DNA of 64,000 nt. Origin: Prauserella muralis (lineage in GTDB: Bacteria; Actinomycetota; Actinomycetes; Mycobacteriales; Pseudonocardiaceae). The translations under genes and the position numbers were made by a program. How positions within the stretch are numbered: position 1 is the stretch's first letter; the number at the start of each line of letters is the position of its first letter. The stretch lies in NCBI RefSeq assembly GCF_003202285.1, contig NZ_MASW01000001.1, positions 1,116,001-1,180,000 on the forward strand. Reading direction: 5' to 3'. Below, piece by piece: positions 25,780 to 35,230 of the stretch. The notes beneath the pieces were generated by a model that was given only the letters and a program-made list of their open reading frames with translations, searched no databases and had not been told where the DNA came from.

Positions 25780-26586
25780 TCACCGAGGGGCACGGTCCAC
25801 GATGGCGTCGACGAAGGCCGTGCCGTCCAGCAGCACGGCATCGTTGTGGCCGGCACCCTCCACGGCGACCGTCCGCGCGTTCCCGGCGCGTGCGACGGCG
25901 AGGCTCTGCTCCGGCGGGACGATCCCGTCCTCGGTGCCGTAGACGACCGTCGTGGGTGTGTTCGTGCCGGAGACATGGTTCACCACGGGAAACCGGTCCC
26001 ACAACAGCAGGCGCGCGGGCAGGAACGGGTAGTGCCGCTGCGCGACGGCGGCGAGCTCGGTGAACGGGGAGCGCAGGACCAGACCAGCGGGCGGATGGTG
26101 CGTGGCCAGCTCGGCCACCACGGCGCAGCCGAGGCTCTCGCCCGCGTAGAGCAGGTTCCGCTGTGGCACGCCGGCCCTGTGCACCAGGAACTCCCTGGCC
26201 GCGCGGACGTCGCGCAGCAGCCCCTCCTCGGTGGGCGAGCCGGGATTGCCGCCGTAGCCGCGATAGTCGAGCAGCAGCACGGAAAGACCGCGTGCGGTGA
26301 GCGCTCGCGCCAGCGGCGCCCGCAACGCCCGGTTACCGGCGTTGCCGGGCGCGACGAGCACGGTCGCCCTGGCGTCGTCCACGGGGAAGTACCACGCGCC
26401 GAGCCGCAGCCCGTCGGACGTGTGCAGCGTGACGTCCCGTCCGCCGGGCAGGGCGTCGGCGGCGGGCGGGAGCGGGCCGCCCTCCGGCAGGTAGATGAGC
26501 TTGCGCTGGAACGCGAACAGGCCGCCGAACACCACGGCAACGATGGTGACCACCACCGCGAGCCACAGCAACACCCTGCGCCGCAC
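25780..26586 (-). CDS. Membrane-anchored alpha/beta hydrolase
   Basis: A 268-residue serine hydrolase with an N-terminal membrane anchor (VLLWLAVVVTIVAVVFGGLF) and the catalytic domain outside. The oxyanion region is LVAPGNAGNR, the nucleophile elbow is YAGESLGCAVVAE (Ser), the acid is in VVYGTEDGIVPPEQS (Asp) and the base in VEGAGHNDA (His). It resembles the Bem46/YfhR-type hydrolases. The GTG at 26586 begins four bases after the stop of the AfsR-like gene on the same strand, so the two form an operon. Substrate is unknown. Confidence 0.85.
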   Translation of the reverse strand: MRRRVLLWLAVVVTIVAVVFGGLFAFQRKLIYLPEGGPLPPAADALPGGRDVTLHTSDGLRLGAWYFPVDDARATVLVAPGNAGNRALRAPLARALTARGLSVLLLDYRGYGGNPGSPTEEGLLRDVRAAREFLVHRAGVPQRNLLYAGESLGCAVVAELATHHPPAGLVLRSPFTELAAVAQRHYPFLPARLLLWDRFPVVNHVSGTNTPTTVVYGTEDGIVPPEQSLAVARAGNARTVAVEGAGHNDAVLLDGTAFVDAIVDRAPR

Positions 26587-26590
26587 GCCG

Positions 26591-29206
26591 TCACTCCCGG
26601 CGCAGCGGGCGGATGCCGTAGGCGCGCGCGACCTCCTCCACCGGAGCCGGCACCGCCCCGCCCTCGCCGGCGACCGAGAGCACCGCGGACGCGGCCGAGG
26701 TGACCCGGTGCAGCAGTGCGGGAGAGCGTGTTCTCCTCGCCTGCGCGGCGGCCTCCACCACAAGCTTCGCCGCCTCCGGCAGGCGGCCCAGTCGCACCAG
26801 CACGGTCGCGAGGCCGGCGCCAGCCCGCAGGGCCACCAGCGTGGCACCCGCCGACCGGGCGCGCGTCCGGGCCTCGTGCAGCGCGTCGGCGCCCGCGACG
26901 ACGTCACGCACCGCCAGCGCCTCGGCCTCCGCGTAGCGGGCGAACGCCGCGTGCTGCGGTGCCCGCGCCTGCTCGGCGAGCAGGCGGGCCGTCGCCGCCG
27001 CACCCAGCGCGCCGTCCAGGTCGCCACCGGTGATGGACAGCAATGCCAGCTCGGCGTGTGCCTCGGCCTGCCACGCGGGGGAGATTCCGTCCAGGGCCAG
27101 CATCTTCCGGCAGGTGGCCAGCGCGCGTGCCTGCTCGCCTGCCTCGGCGTGCACGACGGCCTGCGTGTGCAGTGCGAGGTAGTGCTCCGCGGCCGTCGTG
27201 GCGCGGGCACGTGCCCGCTCGGCCAGCGCGAGGGCGTCGATGATGCGTCCGAAGTGGAACGCTGCCCTGGCGGCGGAGCCCAGTGCCAGGGAATGCTCGG
27301 CCACGTCGGCTGCGCCGGAAAGCCCCAGTCGCAGCCGCCACGTCAGCACGTCCACATCGGACGCGTAGTGGGGCAGCAGGCCGAGCCTGCCGGAAAGCTC
27401 CGCGGCCAGCGCGGGATCCTCGGCACAGGACCAGCGCAGCGCGGCGGCGACGTCCCGGCGGAGCTGCCCTGCCCGCCCGGGCTCGGCCATGATCGTGTCG
27501 AGCACCCAGCGCGCGTGCTGCTCGCGCAGCTTCTGCTCCGACGCCGAATGCGAGAGCACGCGTTCCGCGAACTGGTGGACGAACTCGGGCATCCGGTAGC
27601 CGGATTCGTCCACAGTGAGCAGTCCGGCGGTGGCGAGCTGGGCGGTGCCGTCCGGTGACCCGGTCACCGCACCGGCGGCGGAGGCATCGAACCAGCCGGG
27701 AAACACCGCGAGCGCGGCGACAAGGTCCCGCCCCGGCGGGGGCAGCGACTCGAACGCCCAGCCGACGACGTCCTTCGGCAGGTGCGCGATCGCGCCGAGG
27801 CCGCCTGCCGCGGCGTGTGCGGCGGCCACCTCCACCGTGAGCGGCAGGCGTTCGGCGGCGTTGAGCACGTAGCGCACCGCCGCGGCGTCCCTCGGGCCCA
27901 GGGTCAGCTCGGGCGTGCGGGCGCGGACCCGGTCCAGGAACAGCTCCTCCGCTCCGGCGGCGTCGAGCGGTACCACGGGAAACGCCCGCTCGGCGCCGAG
28001 CCCGAGACGCACCCTGCTGGTGGCGAGCACGGTGAGTCCGGGGCAGGCCGCCGTCAACCGCTTGGCGAGGGCCCGCACGGCCGTCAGCACGTGCTCGCAG
28101 CCGTCGAGCACCAGCAGCGCCCGCTCGGCGGCGAGCGCCTCGGCGAGGGCGGCGGTCACGTCGTCGCCGGTGCCGTAGGCGTGCACGCCGAGCGCGGCGG
28201 CGGCCCGCGTCGCCACCTCGCCGGGCTCCGCCGTGGCCAGCTCCGCGATGCCCGCAGGGAGGTCCACCGTGGGCAGCAGCTCCCTGGCCAGCCGGGTCTT
28301 GCCCGACCCGCCCGGCCCGATGAGGCTGATCAGGCGGTCGCGTTCGACCAGCGTCGCCAGGCGCCGCAGTTCGTCGTCCCTGCCGACGAACGTCGTGCCG
28401 GACGGGCGGGGCCGTGGCCGGGCGGGCTCGGGTGCCTGCCCCGCGATCCGCCGGTACACGGCGCCGCACTCGAGCGACGGCGGCACTCCGAGCGCCGTGG
28501 CGAGCCGCGTGCGCAGCAGCTCGTACTGCGCCAGCGCCTCGGCCGTCCGGCCGCAGGAGTGCAGCGCCCACATGGTCAGTGCGCACATGCGCTCGCGCAG
28601 GGGGTTGGCCGCGAACGCCTCCAGCAGTCGCGTGGCGGCGGCCTCGTGGCGGCCCAGCCGCAGCTCGTGCTCGGCGAGGTCCTCGACCGCCCGCGTGCCC
28701 AGCTCGGTGAGCCTGCGCGCCCGCGGATGGTCCAGCCCGGCGCGGCGCAGCTCCGGCAGGGCGGGGCCCCGCCACAGCGCCAGCGCGCGCACGAGCAGCC
28801 GGACCGCCCGCTGCGGGCTCGCGGCGCGCGCCTGCCCGACCAGCCGTTCGAAGCGGGTGGCGTCCACGCGACCGGGATCCACCCGCAGCACGTAGCCGTG
28901 TTCGGTCCAGCCGACCTCGGCCTCCGGGGCGAGCACGCTGCGCAGCCGCGACAGGCGGGTCTCCAGCGAGTCCCTCGGGTTCGCCGGCGGCGTGTCACCC
29001 CAGACCGCGGCCACGAGCTCCGCCTCACCGACCGGCTCGTTGGCGTGCGCCGCCAGCGCGGCGAGCAGCGTGCGCAGGTGCCCGTCCCGCACGAGGTCCC
29101 CGGCGCCGCGCCGGTGGACACCCGCCGGGCCGAGCACGCGCACGACGAAGCCGCTCAGCCGGTGACTCACGTGGGACATCATCGCCCGAAACGGCTGGAT
29201 ATCCAC
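26591..29206 (-). CDS. AfsR/SARP-type regulator with NB-ARC ATPase
   Basis: An 871-residue regulator in the AfsR mould: an OmpR-like winged helix (about 20-110, VRVLGPAGV and LRTLLAALAAHANEPV), a bacterial transcriptional activation domain (about 115-255), an NB-ARC ATPase with Walker A GPGGSGKTRLA and Walker B ALLVLDGCEHVL, a winged-helix region, and TPR-like repeats (about 590-860). Such proteins switch secondary-metabolite or developmental genes. No biosynthetic cluster is next to it; the following gene is an alpha/beta hydrolase four bases downstream. The start is uncertain: GTG at 29206, or ATG at 29182. Confidence 0.9.
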   Translation of the reverse strand: MDIQPFRAMMSHVSHRLSGFVVRVLGPAGVHRRGAGDLVRDGHLRTLLAALAAHANEPVGEAELVAAVWGDTPPANPRDSLETRLSRLRSVLAPEAEVGWTEHGYVLRVDPGRVDATRFERLVGQARAASPQRAVRLLVRALALWRGPALPELRRAGLDHPRARRLTELGTRAVEDLAEHELRLGRHEAAATRLLEAFAANPLRERMCALTMWALHSCGRTAEALAQYELLRTRLATALGVPPSLECGAVYRRIAGQAPEPARPRPRPSGTTFVGRDDELRRLATLVERDRLISLIGPGGSGKTRLARELLPTVDLPAGIAELATAEPGEVATRAAAALGVHAYGTGDDVTAALAEALAAERALLVLDGCEHVLTAVRALAKRLTAACPGLTVLATSRVRLGLGAERAFPVVPLDAAGAEELFLDRVRARTPELTLGPRDAAAVRYVLNAAERLPLTVEVAAAHAAAGGLGAIAHLPKDVVGWAFESLPPPGRDLVAALAVFPGWFDASAAGAVTGSPDGTAQLATAGLLTVDESGYRMPEFVHQFAERVLSHSASEQKLREQHARWVLDTIMAEPGRAGQLRRDVAAALRWSCAEDPALAAELSGRLGLLPHYASDVDVLTWRLRLGLSGAADVAEHSLALGSAARAAFHFGRIIDALALAERARARATTAAEHYLALHTQAVVHAEAGEQARALATCRKMLALDGISPAWQAEAHAELALLSITGGDLDGALGAAATARLLAEQARAPQHAAFARYAEAEALAVRDVVAGADALHEARTRARSAGATLVALRAGAGLATVLVRLGRLPEAAKLVVEAAAQARRTRSPALLHRVTSAASAVLSVAGEGGAVPAPVEEVARAYGIRPLRRE

Positions 29207-29249
29207 CCCCCGCCGGGGTCGGTTCCGCCACGGTCGGACCGGTCGGCCG

Positions 29250-30182
29250 TCAGAGCTTGCGCAGGCGGACCCTGTTGATCGAGTGGTCGGCGTCCTTGCG
29301 CAGCACCAGCGTGGCCCGGGGCCGGGTCGGCCGGATGTTCTCGATCAGGTTCGGTTCGTTGATCGTCTTCCACAGGTGCCTTGCCTCGGCGCGGGCCTCG
29401 TCGTCGGGCAGGCTCGCGAAGTGGTGGAAGTGCGAGGTCGGATCGGCGAAGGCCGTGTGCCGCAGCTCCAGGAACCGGTCGATGTACCACTGCTCGATGT
29501 CGGCGGTGTGCGCGTCGACGTAGATGGAGAAGTCGAACAGGTCCGACACGGTGAGCCGGGGTCCCGGCTGCAGCACGTTCAGCCCCTCCAGGATGAGGAT
29601 GTCGGGCCTGCGCACCACCTGCTCCCTTCCGGGAAGGATGTCGTAGGCCAGGTGCGAGTAGACCGGCGCCCGCACCTCGTCGGCGCCGGACTTGACCTCG
29701 GTGACGAAGCGCAGCAGCGCCCTGCGGTCGTAGCTCTCCGGAAAGCCCTTCCGGTGCATGATGCCCCTGCGCACCAGCTCCGCCCTGGGATGCAGGAAGC
29801 CGTCCGTGGTCACCAGATCCACCCTGGGGTGGTCGGGCCAGCGGGCCAGCAGGGTGCGCAGGATGCGTGCCGTTGTCGACTTGCCGACCGCGACGCTGCC
29901 CGCGACGCCGATGATGAAGGGCACCTTCGTGCCGTGGGTGTCCTCGCCGAGGAACGTCGTGGTCGCCTCGTACAGGCGCTGCCTGGCCGCGACCTGCAGG
30001 TTGATGAGCCGCGACAGCGGCAGGTAGACCTCCGCCACCTCGGTCAGGTCGATCTGCTCGCCGAGCCCTCTCAGTCGCACCAGCTCATCGGCGGTCAGCG
30101 GCAACGGGGTCGAGCGGCGCAGTTCCCGCCACTGATCGCGCTGCAACTCGACGTAGGGGCTCAGCTCACGGATCCGTGGCAT
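29250..30182 (-). CDS. coaA: Pantothenate kinase type I
   Basis: A 310-residue kinase phosphorylating pantothenate, the first and controlled step of coenzyme A synthesis. The P-loop GSVAVGKST (95-103) is followed by [18 protein letters not shown], the YSHLAYDI substrate region and [10 protein letters not shown]. The C-terminus [10 protein letters not shown] is typical of actinobacterial CoaA. The ATG at 30182 is preceded by GAGGAGTGA. It stands alone between the AfsR-like gene and a divergent ESX-type operon. Confidence 0.97.
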   Translation of the reverse strand: MPRIRELSPYVELQRDQWRELRRSTPLPLTADELVRLRGLGEQIDLTEVAEVYLPLSRLINLQVAARQRLYEATTTFLGEDTHGTKVPFIIGVAGSVAVGKSTTARILRTLLARWPDHPRVDLVTTDGFLHPRAELVRRGIMHRKGFPESYDRRALLRFVTEVKSGADEVRAPVYSHLAYDILPGREQVVRRPDILILEGLNVLQPGPRLTVSDLFDFSIYVDAHTADIEQWYIDRFLELRHTAFADPTSHFHHFASLPDDEARAEARHLWKTINEPNLIENIRPTRPRATLVLRKDADHSINRVRLRKL

Positions 30183-30339
30183 TCGCTCACTCCTCGCCCG
30201 TCGATGGGCCGGCACCGTATGTGTGCTTGACGCGCATTCCGCGTTCTTAACGGTAGGGCTTACGGAGAGAAAACGGGCTGTGACGTTCTCCACCGTGCTA
30301 GCGTCCGCGGCGATCCGATCCGGCCGATGTGGGGGAGTC

Positions 30340-30882
30340 ATGACCGCGCCCGATCCGAGGAAACTCGCCGACGACCTGACCGCCTGGGCCGAGGGCCTGC
30401 AGCGGCAGGCGCAACGGTATGGCGAACTGCAGGAGGAACTCGATCGCACCACCGCGAGCGCGGAGTCACCCGACGGCATGGTCCGCGTCACAGTGGACTC
30501 CACCGGCGTGCCCACCGAGCTGACGATCACCGAGCGTGGCCGGGGGGCGGAGCCCCGCGACCTGTCTGCTGCGCTGCTGGCCACGATGCGGCGAGCGCAG
30601 GCGCAGCTGCGCGACCGCGTGTCCGAGCTCACCGCGGCCACGGTGGGTGACGACGCGCCGGGCAACGAGATCGTCGGCCAGTACCGCGCGCGCTTCCCCG
30701 ACCCGGTCGAGCAGGCCGCACCCGAGCCGCCCACGCTCGACGTCGGCGCCATCGAGGACGACACCGGGTCGAAGCCCGCCGAGGAACCCCGGCCGCCTCG
30801 TTCGCGTCCGAACCGCGGCAACCAGGACGGAGACGACGGTGACGACGGCGACGACTACTTCGGCGGCTCCGTACTCCGCTGA
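30340..30882 (+). CDS. YbaB/EbfC-like protein in an ESX-type operon
   Basis: A 180-residue protein. The first 100 residues have the YbaB/EbfC pattern (helix, then [21 protein letters not shown], then a helix with [14 protein letters not shown]), the fold of small nucleoid proteins, here in the variant common beside actinobacterial WXG/ESX genes. The rest is an acidic, disordered tail with a GDDGDDGDD run before YFGGSVLR. The ATG at 30340 follows GGGGGAG. It starts a three-gene operon with two ESX-associated proteins. The acidic tail argues against simple DNA binding. Confidence 0.8.
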   Translation: MTAPDPRKLADDLTAWAEGLQRQAQRYGELQEELDRTTASAESPDGMVRVTVDSTGVPTELTITERGRGAEPRDLSAALLATMRRAQAQLRDRVSELTAATVGDDAPGNEIVGQYRARFPDPVEQAAPEPPTLDVGAIEDDTGSKPAEEPRPPRSRPNRGNQDGDDGDDGDDYFGGSVLR

Positions 30883-30900
30883 GCATCGAGGGGGGCAGTG

Positions 30901-31263
30901 ATGACGGCACCGGGACTGCACGTCGATCCGGAGAGGCTCCGGCAGCACGCGGGCACCGTGGGCGACGTTCGCGGGCGGGTCGCCGAGGCGGCCGACGCCG
31001 GAGCGCACGTCGCGGCACTCGACGACGCCTACGGCTGGCTGTGCCAGGCACTGGGCCTGCCCGAGATGCTGCGCGGTCCGCAGGAACGGGTCACCGCGAT
31101 GATCCGGAGGGCGAGCGAGCAGCTCGAACAGGACCGCCAGAAGCTCGGCGACGCCGCCGCCAAGTACGACGAGGCCGAGGCACAGGCGCTGGCGGTGCTG
31201 AGGAAGCTCGCCGAGGAGCTGGCCAGGGCCGCCGCGACGATCCCGCGCCCGGGAGGCAACTGA
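30901..31263 (+). CDS. EspC-like ESX-associated helical protein
   Basis: A 120-residue protein of the DUF2580/EspC type, a WXG100-related helical hairpin thought to travel with ESX (type VII) systems. Visible features are GLHVDPERLRQHAGTV at the start, a central turn (YGWLCQALGLPEML), and a charged second helix ending RKLAEELARAAATIP. The ATG at 30901 (GTG at 30898 is the alternative) has a GAGGGGGCAG upstream. Its stop overlaps the ATG of the next gene by TGATG. No ESX core ATPase or membrane gene is in the window, so the export route would be encoded elsewhere. Confidence 0.8.
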   Translation: MTAPGLHVDPERLRQHAGTVGDVRGRVAEAADAGAHVAALDDAYGWLCQALGLPEMLRGPQERVTAMIRRASEQLEQDRQKLGDAAAKYDEAEAQALAVLRKLAEELARAAATIPRPGGN

Positions 31264-32174
31264 TGTCGATCATCGGAGACGACCCGTCGACCGACAACGA
31301 GCTGGTCGACAGCAAGACCGACGCGCGCAACCAGTACGACATGCTGCGCAGCGACGCAAGCGCCGCCGCCGGGCTCGCGCTCGTCGCGAGCACCCTCAGC
31401 CCCGCCATGCTCGCGGTGACCGTCCCGGTGGGAGCCGCCACCGGCCAGTTCGACAACATGGGCAGCGGCACCGAGCTGGCGCAGGGCACGTCGGTGGCCA
31501 CCGTGATCGACGCCGCCAACCAGATCAAGAGCGGCGACTGGGCGTCGGTCGTCGCCAGCGGGGCCGCGCTCGGTGCCGACGCGCTGGGCGCCGTCGCCGA
31601 CCCGATCGGCGCCGTCGCCGGCCAGCTCATCGGCTGGATGCTCGAGCACGTCGAGCCGCTGCGGATGGTGCTGCATCAGCTCAGCGGCAACCCGGACATG
31701 GTCCAGGGCTACGCCGACACCTGGACCAACATCGCGGACCGGACCGCGGGCGAGGGTGAGCACTACCTGGACCGCATTCCCGCCGAGACGGGCGACTGGG
31801 TGGGCCCCGGCGGCGACGCCTACCGGAAGAGCGCGGTGAGCACCATCCAGCTGTGCGCCGGCGCCGCGCAGGGTGCGGAGGCGGTGGCCGCCGCGGCGGC
31901 GAAGATGAAGGACGTCGTGGCCTCGGTGCGAGCCGCGGTGCGCGACATCCTCGCCGACCTGGCCGGTGCGCTGGTCAGCGCCGCGATCCAGGCGGCGACG
32001 GTGGTGCTCGCGCCCGGTGCGGTGAAGACGATCCTCACCAGGATCGCCACCGCGGGCATCAAGATCGCGGGCTGGGTCACGACATTGACGGTGGTGATCA
32101 CCCGCCTCGCCGGTGTCGTCACCGATCTCGTGCAGGCGCTGGACGAGCTGGAGCGGGCCGAGCAGGGCGGCTAG
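31263..32174 (+). CDS. WXG-containing ESX-type secreted/membrane protein
   Basis: A 303-residue, Ala/Gly-rich protein. A WVGPGGDAYRKSA segment near residue 180 is the W-x-G turn of WXG100-type proteins between two helices. The C-terminal region (about 225-290) is hydrophobic (ALVSAAIQAATVVLAPGA, GIKIAGWVTTLTVVITRLAG) and may insert into or associate with membranes. No enzymatic toxin domain is visible. It is the last gene of the YbaB-like/EspC-like operon and resembles the EspB/EspE class of ESX substrates by organisation only. Its stop overlaps the convergent membrane gene by four bases. Confidence 0.72.
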   Translation: MSIIGDDPSTDNELVDSKTDARNQYDMLRSDASAAAGLALVASTLSPAMLAVTVPVGAATGQFDNMGSGTELAQGTSVATVIDAANQIKSGDWASVVASGAALGADALGAVADPIGAVAGQLIGWMLEHVEPLRMVLHQLSGNPDMVQGYADTWTNIADRTAGEGEHYLDRIPAETGDWVGPGGDAYRKSAVSTIQLCAGAAQGAEAVAAAAAKMKDVVASVRAAVRDILADLAGALVSAAIQAATVVLAPGAVKTILTRIATAGIKIAGWVTTLTVVITRLAGVVTDLVQALDELERAEQGG

Positions 32175-32971
32175 CGAGCCGCCCAGCCTCCCTGCCCGGC
32201 CAGGCGCAGCCGCAGGTCGAGCAGGTGGGCGAGCGTGGGCGCGTCCTCCACGGCGAGAACGACCTCGCCCCGCACCGTGCCCACCGCGACCGCCGGGCCC
32301 GCCGGCACCGGCACGCCGTCGGCGATCAGCGGCGCCCCGGGCCCGCCGACCTCCACCACGCGCACGCCGGTGATCTCGGCCAGCGGCACGCTGCCCCGCA
32401 CCAGCGCCGCGGGAAGGCCGTAGAGGCCGCGCGGTTTCAGGTGCCAGTGCAGCGCGTGCACGTCGGCGGTCACGCTGCCGAACAGGCGCGGCGGGTGCAT
32501 CCGCAGGTCCCACTGCAGCGGCAGGCTGGTGGCGGCGGGGGCCGCGCCCTCAGGGGAGAACAGCACCCGCCGAGCCCGGTGTGCCGCCACCGTGCCGCCC
32601 GCGATGGCCAACGTGGCCAGCGCCGGGCACACCGCGGCCACCACGCCGCCCGCCACCGCCGACGGCAGCGCCACCCCGCACAGCTGAACACACCCCAGCG
32701 CGCCCACCCGCACGCCCCAGAACCGCGGGCGCACGAGGTAGCGCCGGGCCAGCACGAACCACGCCAGGTAGCAGGCGGGCGGGACGACGAGCAGCACCGC
32801 GAAGCCGGTCACCGGCGCGTCGGCGACGGCGAGCGCGATCGCCATCGCCGCGACGACCACGGCCTGCACCAGGACGAACGCCACCAGCAGCAGGGGACTG
32901 GCCACCTGCCAGCGGCGGGCGAACTCGCCCTGCCACGACGGGTGCACGGCGAACGGCGGGGTCGGCGACAT
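32171..32971 (-). CDS. Membrane protein with C-terminal PH-like domain
   Basis: A 266-residue protein with four hydrophobic segments (about 25-50, 55-75, 90-115 and 115-130) and a cytoplasmic beta-rich C-terminal half. That half has LQWDLRMHPPRL, LVRGSVPLAEITGVRVVEVG and AVGTVRGEVVLAVEDAP, the pattern of bacterial PH-like (YcxB-like) domains. The family name is not certain. It converges on the ESX-type operon with a four-base overlap of stop codons. Nothing suggests an enzyme. Confidence 0.65.
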   Translation of the reverse strand: MSPTPPFAVHPSWQGEFARRWQVASPLLLVAFVLVQAVVVAAMAIALAVADAPVTGFAVLLVVPPACYLAWFVLARRYLVRPRFWGVRVGALGCVQLCGVALPSAVAGGVVAAVCPALATLAIAGGTVAAHRARRVLFSPEGAAPAATSLPLQWDLRMHPPRLFGSVTADVHALHWHLKPRGLYGLPAALVRGSVPLAEITGVRVVEVGGPGAPLIADGVPVPAGPAVAVGTVRGEVVLAVEDAPTLAHLLDLRLRLAGQGGWAAR

Positions 32972-33000
32972 GGCCCGACCCTAGCGACAGCGCGGGCCCG

Positions 33001-33615
33001 TCAGCGCCCGGCGAAGACCTCGTCCCACGCGGCGGCGACCTGCCGGGCACACACCTCGGGCGGAACGCCACCGACACCGGTGCCCAGGCCCGGCATCGCG
33101 ATCGTCTCCACCACCGAGCGCACCTCGATGCCGTGCTCGAGCCGGTCGTCCCGCCACAGCTGGAACACCGCCTTGGCGGCGAGGTACGGGTGCACGGTGT
33201 CCGCGGGCAGCCGCTCGCCGGGCTCACGCATGGTGGGCGCGCTGATGAGCCACTCGGGCTCCCGTTCGCCGGTCGGCACCACCACGGCCTCCCCGATGGG
33301 GACCTCACCACCGTGGTAGGCGAGCACAGCGCTGCGCACCTGCTGCTCGACACCGGGGAACGCCCTGGCGTAGATCGCGTCGATGCCGCCGCGCATCCAG
33401 CCGAAGGAGTTCGCGGGACTCACCACCGCCTGTGCCGCGACGTCGAGCACCGAACCCTGGTGGACGCGAATCGGGCCGGACACCGTGTCGCGGACCGATT
33501 TCCAGGCCTCGGCGAGGGAGTCGTCGAGCGCGCACAGCACCAGTTCCGGTACCCGGTACGGCCCGTCCGAGGCCGCCGAGTCGTTCTTGATGTCCGTGCC
33601 TGATTCGGCGGTCAC
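33001..33615 (-). CDS. Macro-domain protein
   Basis: A 204-residue ADP-ribose-binding macro domain. Characteristic blocks are IRVHQGSVLDV, AVVSPANSFGWMRGGIDAIYARAF (the ribose-contacting N and the GG loop), IGEAVVVPTG and IAMPGLGTGVGGVP (the phosphate-binding loop). Members remove ADP-ribose from proteins or nucleic acids, or hydrolyse ADP-ribose-1''-phosphate. The N-terminus (about 1-40) is an extra non-conserved segment. No ADP-ribosyltransferase toxin is adjacent, so the target is unknown. Confidence 0.88.
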   Translation of the reverse strand: MTAESGTDIKNDSAASDGPYRVPELVLCALDDSLAEAWKSVRDTVSGPIRVHQGSVLDVAAQAVVSPANSFGWMRGGIDAIYARAFPGVEQQVRSAVLAYHGGEVPIGEAVVVPTGEREPEWLISAPTMREPGERLPADTVHPYLAAKAVFQLWRDDRLEHGIEVRSVVETIAMPGLGTGVGGVPPEVCARQVAAAWDEVFAGR

Positions 33616-33704
33616 GCCTACAGCATGACAAAAAATGCCACGCGTGGTAACCGCCCGTGCTACCGGCTATGCGAGTGAAAGTGCTCTCACCGTAGCCTGA
33701 CCTG

Positions 33705-34613
33705 GTGTCTCGCATCGCCTATTTCGGACCGCGCGGAACTTTCACCGAGCAGGCCGCCCGGGAGCTGGCCCCCGGTGACGACCTGATGCCGGTCGAGACG
33801 ATCTGGGCCGCGCTCGCCGCCGTGCGCAAGGGAGAGGCCGACGCGGCCTGCGTGCCCGTGGAGAACTCCGTGGAGGGCCCGGTGGCCGCGACCCTCGACG
33901 GCCTGGCCGAGGAGGCGCCGCTGGTCGCCGTCGCCGAGGCGCTGCTCCCGGTGCACTTCACCGTGCTGGCCAGGCGGGACGCCGATCAGGTGCGCACCGT
34001 GGCGAGCCATCCGCACGCGCTGGCCCAGGTCCGGCACTGGCTGGAGCGCAACCTGCCCGGTGCCGAGCACGTGGTCGCCTCGTCGACGGCCGCCGCCGCC
34101 GTGGCCGTGCAGCGCGGCGAGTACGACGCCGCGGTCACCGCGCCGGTGGCCGTCGAGCACTACCCGCTGCGCGTGCTCGCCGCCGGTGTCGCCGACGTGC
34201 CCGACGCGCGGACGCGGTTCCTGCTGCTCCGGCCGCCCGGCCCGCTGCCCGAGCCGAGCGGCGCCGACCGCACGTCGATCGTGGCGGCCGCGGCCAACCG
34301 CACCGGTGCCCTCGCGGAGCTGCTGACCGAGCTGGCGATGCGCGGCATCAACCTGACGCGGCTCGACGCGCGGCCCATCAAGGGAAACTTCGGCCTGTAC
34401 CGGTTCTTCATCGACTTCGAGGGCCACGTCGCCGAGCCGCGGATCGGCGACGCCCTTGCCGCGCTGCGCAGGCGGTGCAACAACGTGCGCTTCCTCGGCT
34501 CGCACCGGCGTGCCGACGAGGTGGCGCCGACGATCGGCACCGGCGCGGGCAACGAGGACTTCGTGAAGGCCGTTGACTGGGTGGCAGCCGTGAGACGAGG
34601 GGAGCAGGCGTGA
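33705..34613 (+). CDS. pheA: Prephenate dehydratase
   Basis: Converts prephenate to phenylpyruvate in phenylalanine synthesis. A 302-residue monofunctional enzyme: catalytic domain (about 1-185) with IAYFGPRGTFTEQA, CVPVENSVEGPVAATLD (the ENS motif) and TRFLLL, then an ACT domain (about 200-280) with RTGALAELLTELAMRGINLTRLDARP and a YRFFIDFEGH block that binds phenylalanine for feedback control. The GTG at 33705 has no ribosome-binding site and follows TAGCCT by six bases, so a leaderless transcript is possible. It overlaps the phosphatase gene by GTGA, a pairing also found in mycobacteria. Confidence 0.96.
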   Translation: MSRIAYFGPRGTFTEQAARELAPGDDLMPVETIWAALAAVRKGEADAACVPVENSVEGPVAATLDGLAEEAPLVAVAEALLPVHFTVLARRDADQVRTVASHPHALAQVRHWLERNLPGAEHVVASSTAAAAVAVQRGEYDAAVTAPVAVEHYPLRVLAAGVADVPDARTRFLLLRPPGPLPEPSGADRTSIVAAAANRTGALAELLTELAMRGINLTRLDARPIKGNFGLYRFFIDFEGHVAEPRIGDALAALRRRCNNVRFLGSHRRADEVAPTIGTGAGNEDFVKAVDWVAAVRRGEQA

Positions 34614-35230
34614 AGCTGTACCTGGTGAGGCACGCGCAGAGCGAGGCCAACGTGCGGAGGGTGCTGAACACGGCCATGCCGGGCCCGCCGCTGACCGACC
34701 TCGGCCACGAGCAGGCGCACGCGCTGGCCGAGCGGTTGCGGGACGAGCCGGTGGCGGCCGTCTACGCGTCGGAGGCCACCCGTGCGCAGCAGACGGCGAC
34801 GCCGCTGGCCCGCAGCCTGTCCCTGGACGTGCAAGTGGTGGCCGGTATCCAGGAGGTGTTCGTCGGCGACCTGGAGGACAGGGGCGACGAGGAGGCCATC
34901 GAGACCTACTTCAAGGTCGTCCACCCCTGGACGCAGGGCGACCTGAGCGTGTCGATGCCGGGCGGCGAGAGCGGCAGGCAGGTGCACGACCGGTTCGTCA
35001 CCGCCATCGGCGACCTGCACGCCAAGCACGCCGGGCAGCACGACGACCAGGTGATCGTCGTCGTCAGCCACGGCGGCGTGATCCGCCTCGGCGCCGAATG
35101 GGTGTCCGACAACGTCAGCCCCGAGGTCGCCGACAAGGGCCTGCTGCCGAACACGGGGATCGTGCGCCTCGACGCCCGGCCCGGCGGCGGCTGGCGCTGC
35201 CTCGACTGGGCAGGCATGGCGATGGACTGA
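34610..35230 (+). CDS. Histidine-phosphatase (phosphoglycerate-mutase-like) protein
   Basis: A 206-residue member of the RHG phosphatase superfamily. LVRHAQSEAN carries the phosphohistidine (H8), LTDLGHEQAHALAERL the second conserved region, YASEATRAQQTATPLA the arginine, and VIVVVSHGGVIRLG the second histidine. It is translationally coupled to pheA (GTGA). In M. tuberculosis the gene beside pheA (Rv3837c) is of the same family. The physiological substrate is unknown; true glycolytic mutase activity is unlikely from length and sequence. Confidence 0.92.
   Translation: MKLYLVRHAQSEANVRRVLNTAMPGPPLTDLGHEQAHALAERLRDEPVAAVYASEATRAQQTATPLARSLSLDVQVVAGIQEVFVGDLEDRGDEEAIETYFKVVHPWTQGDLSVSMPGGESGRQVHDRFVTAIGDLHAKHAGQHDDQVIVVVSHGGVIRLGAEWVSDNVSPEVADKGLLPNTGIVRLDARPGGGWRCLDWAGMAMD

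Noticed and set aside
26591-29206. A secondary-metabolite cluster controlled by the AfsR/SARP gene
   Set aside because: Neighbouring genes (alpha/beta hydrolase, coaA, helicase pair) include no polyketide, peptide or terpene synthase.
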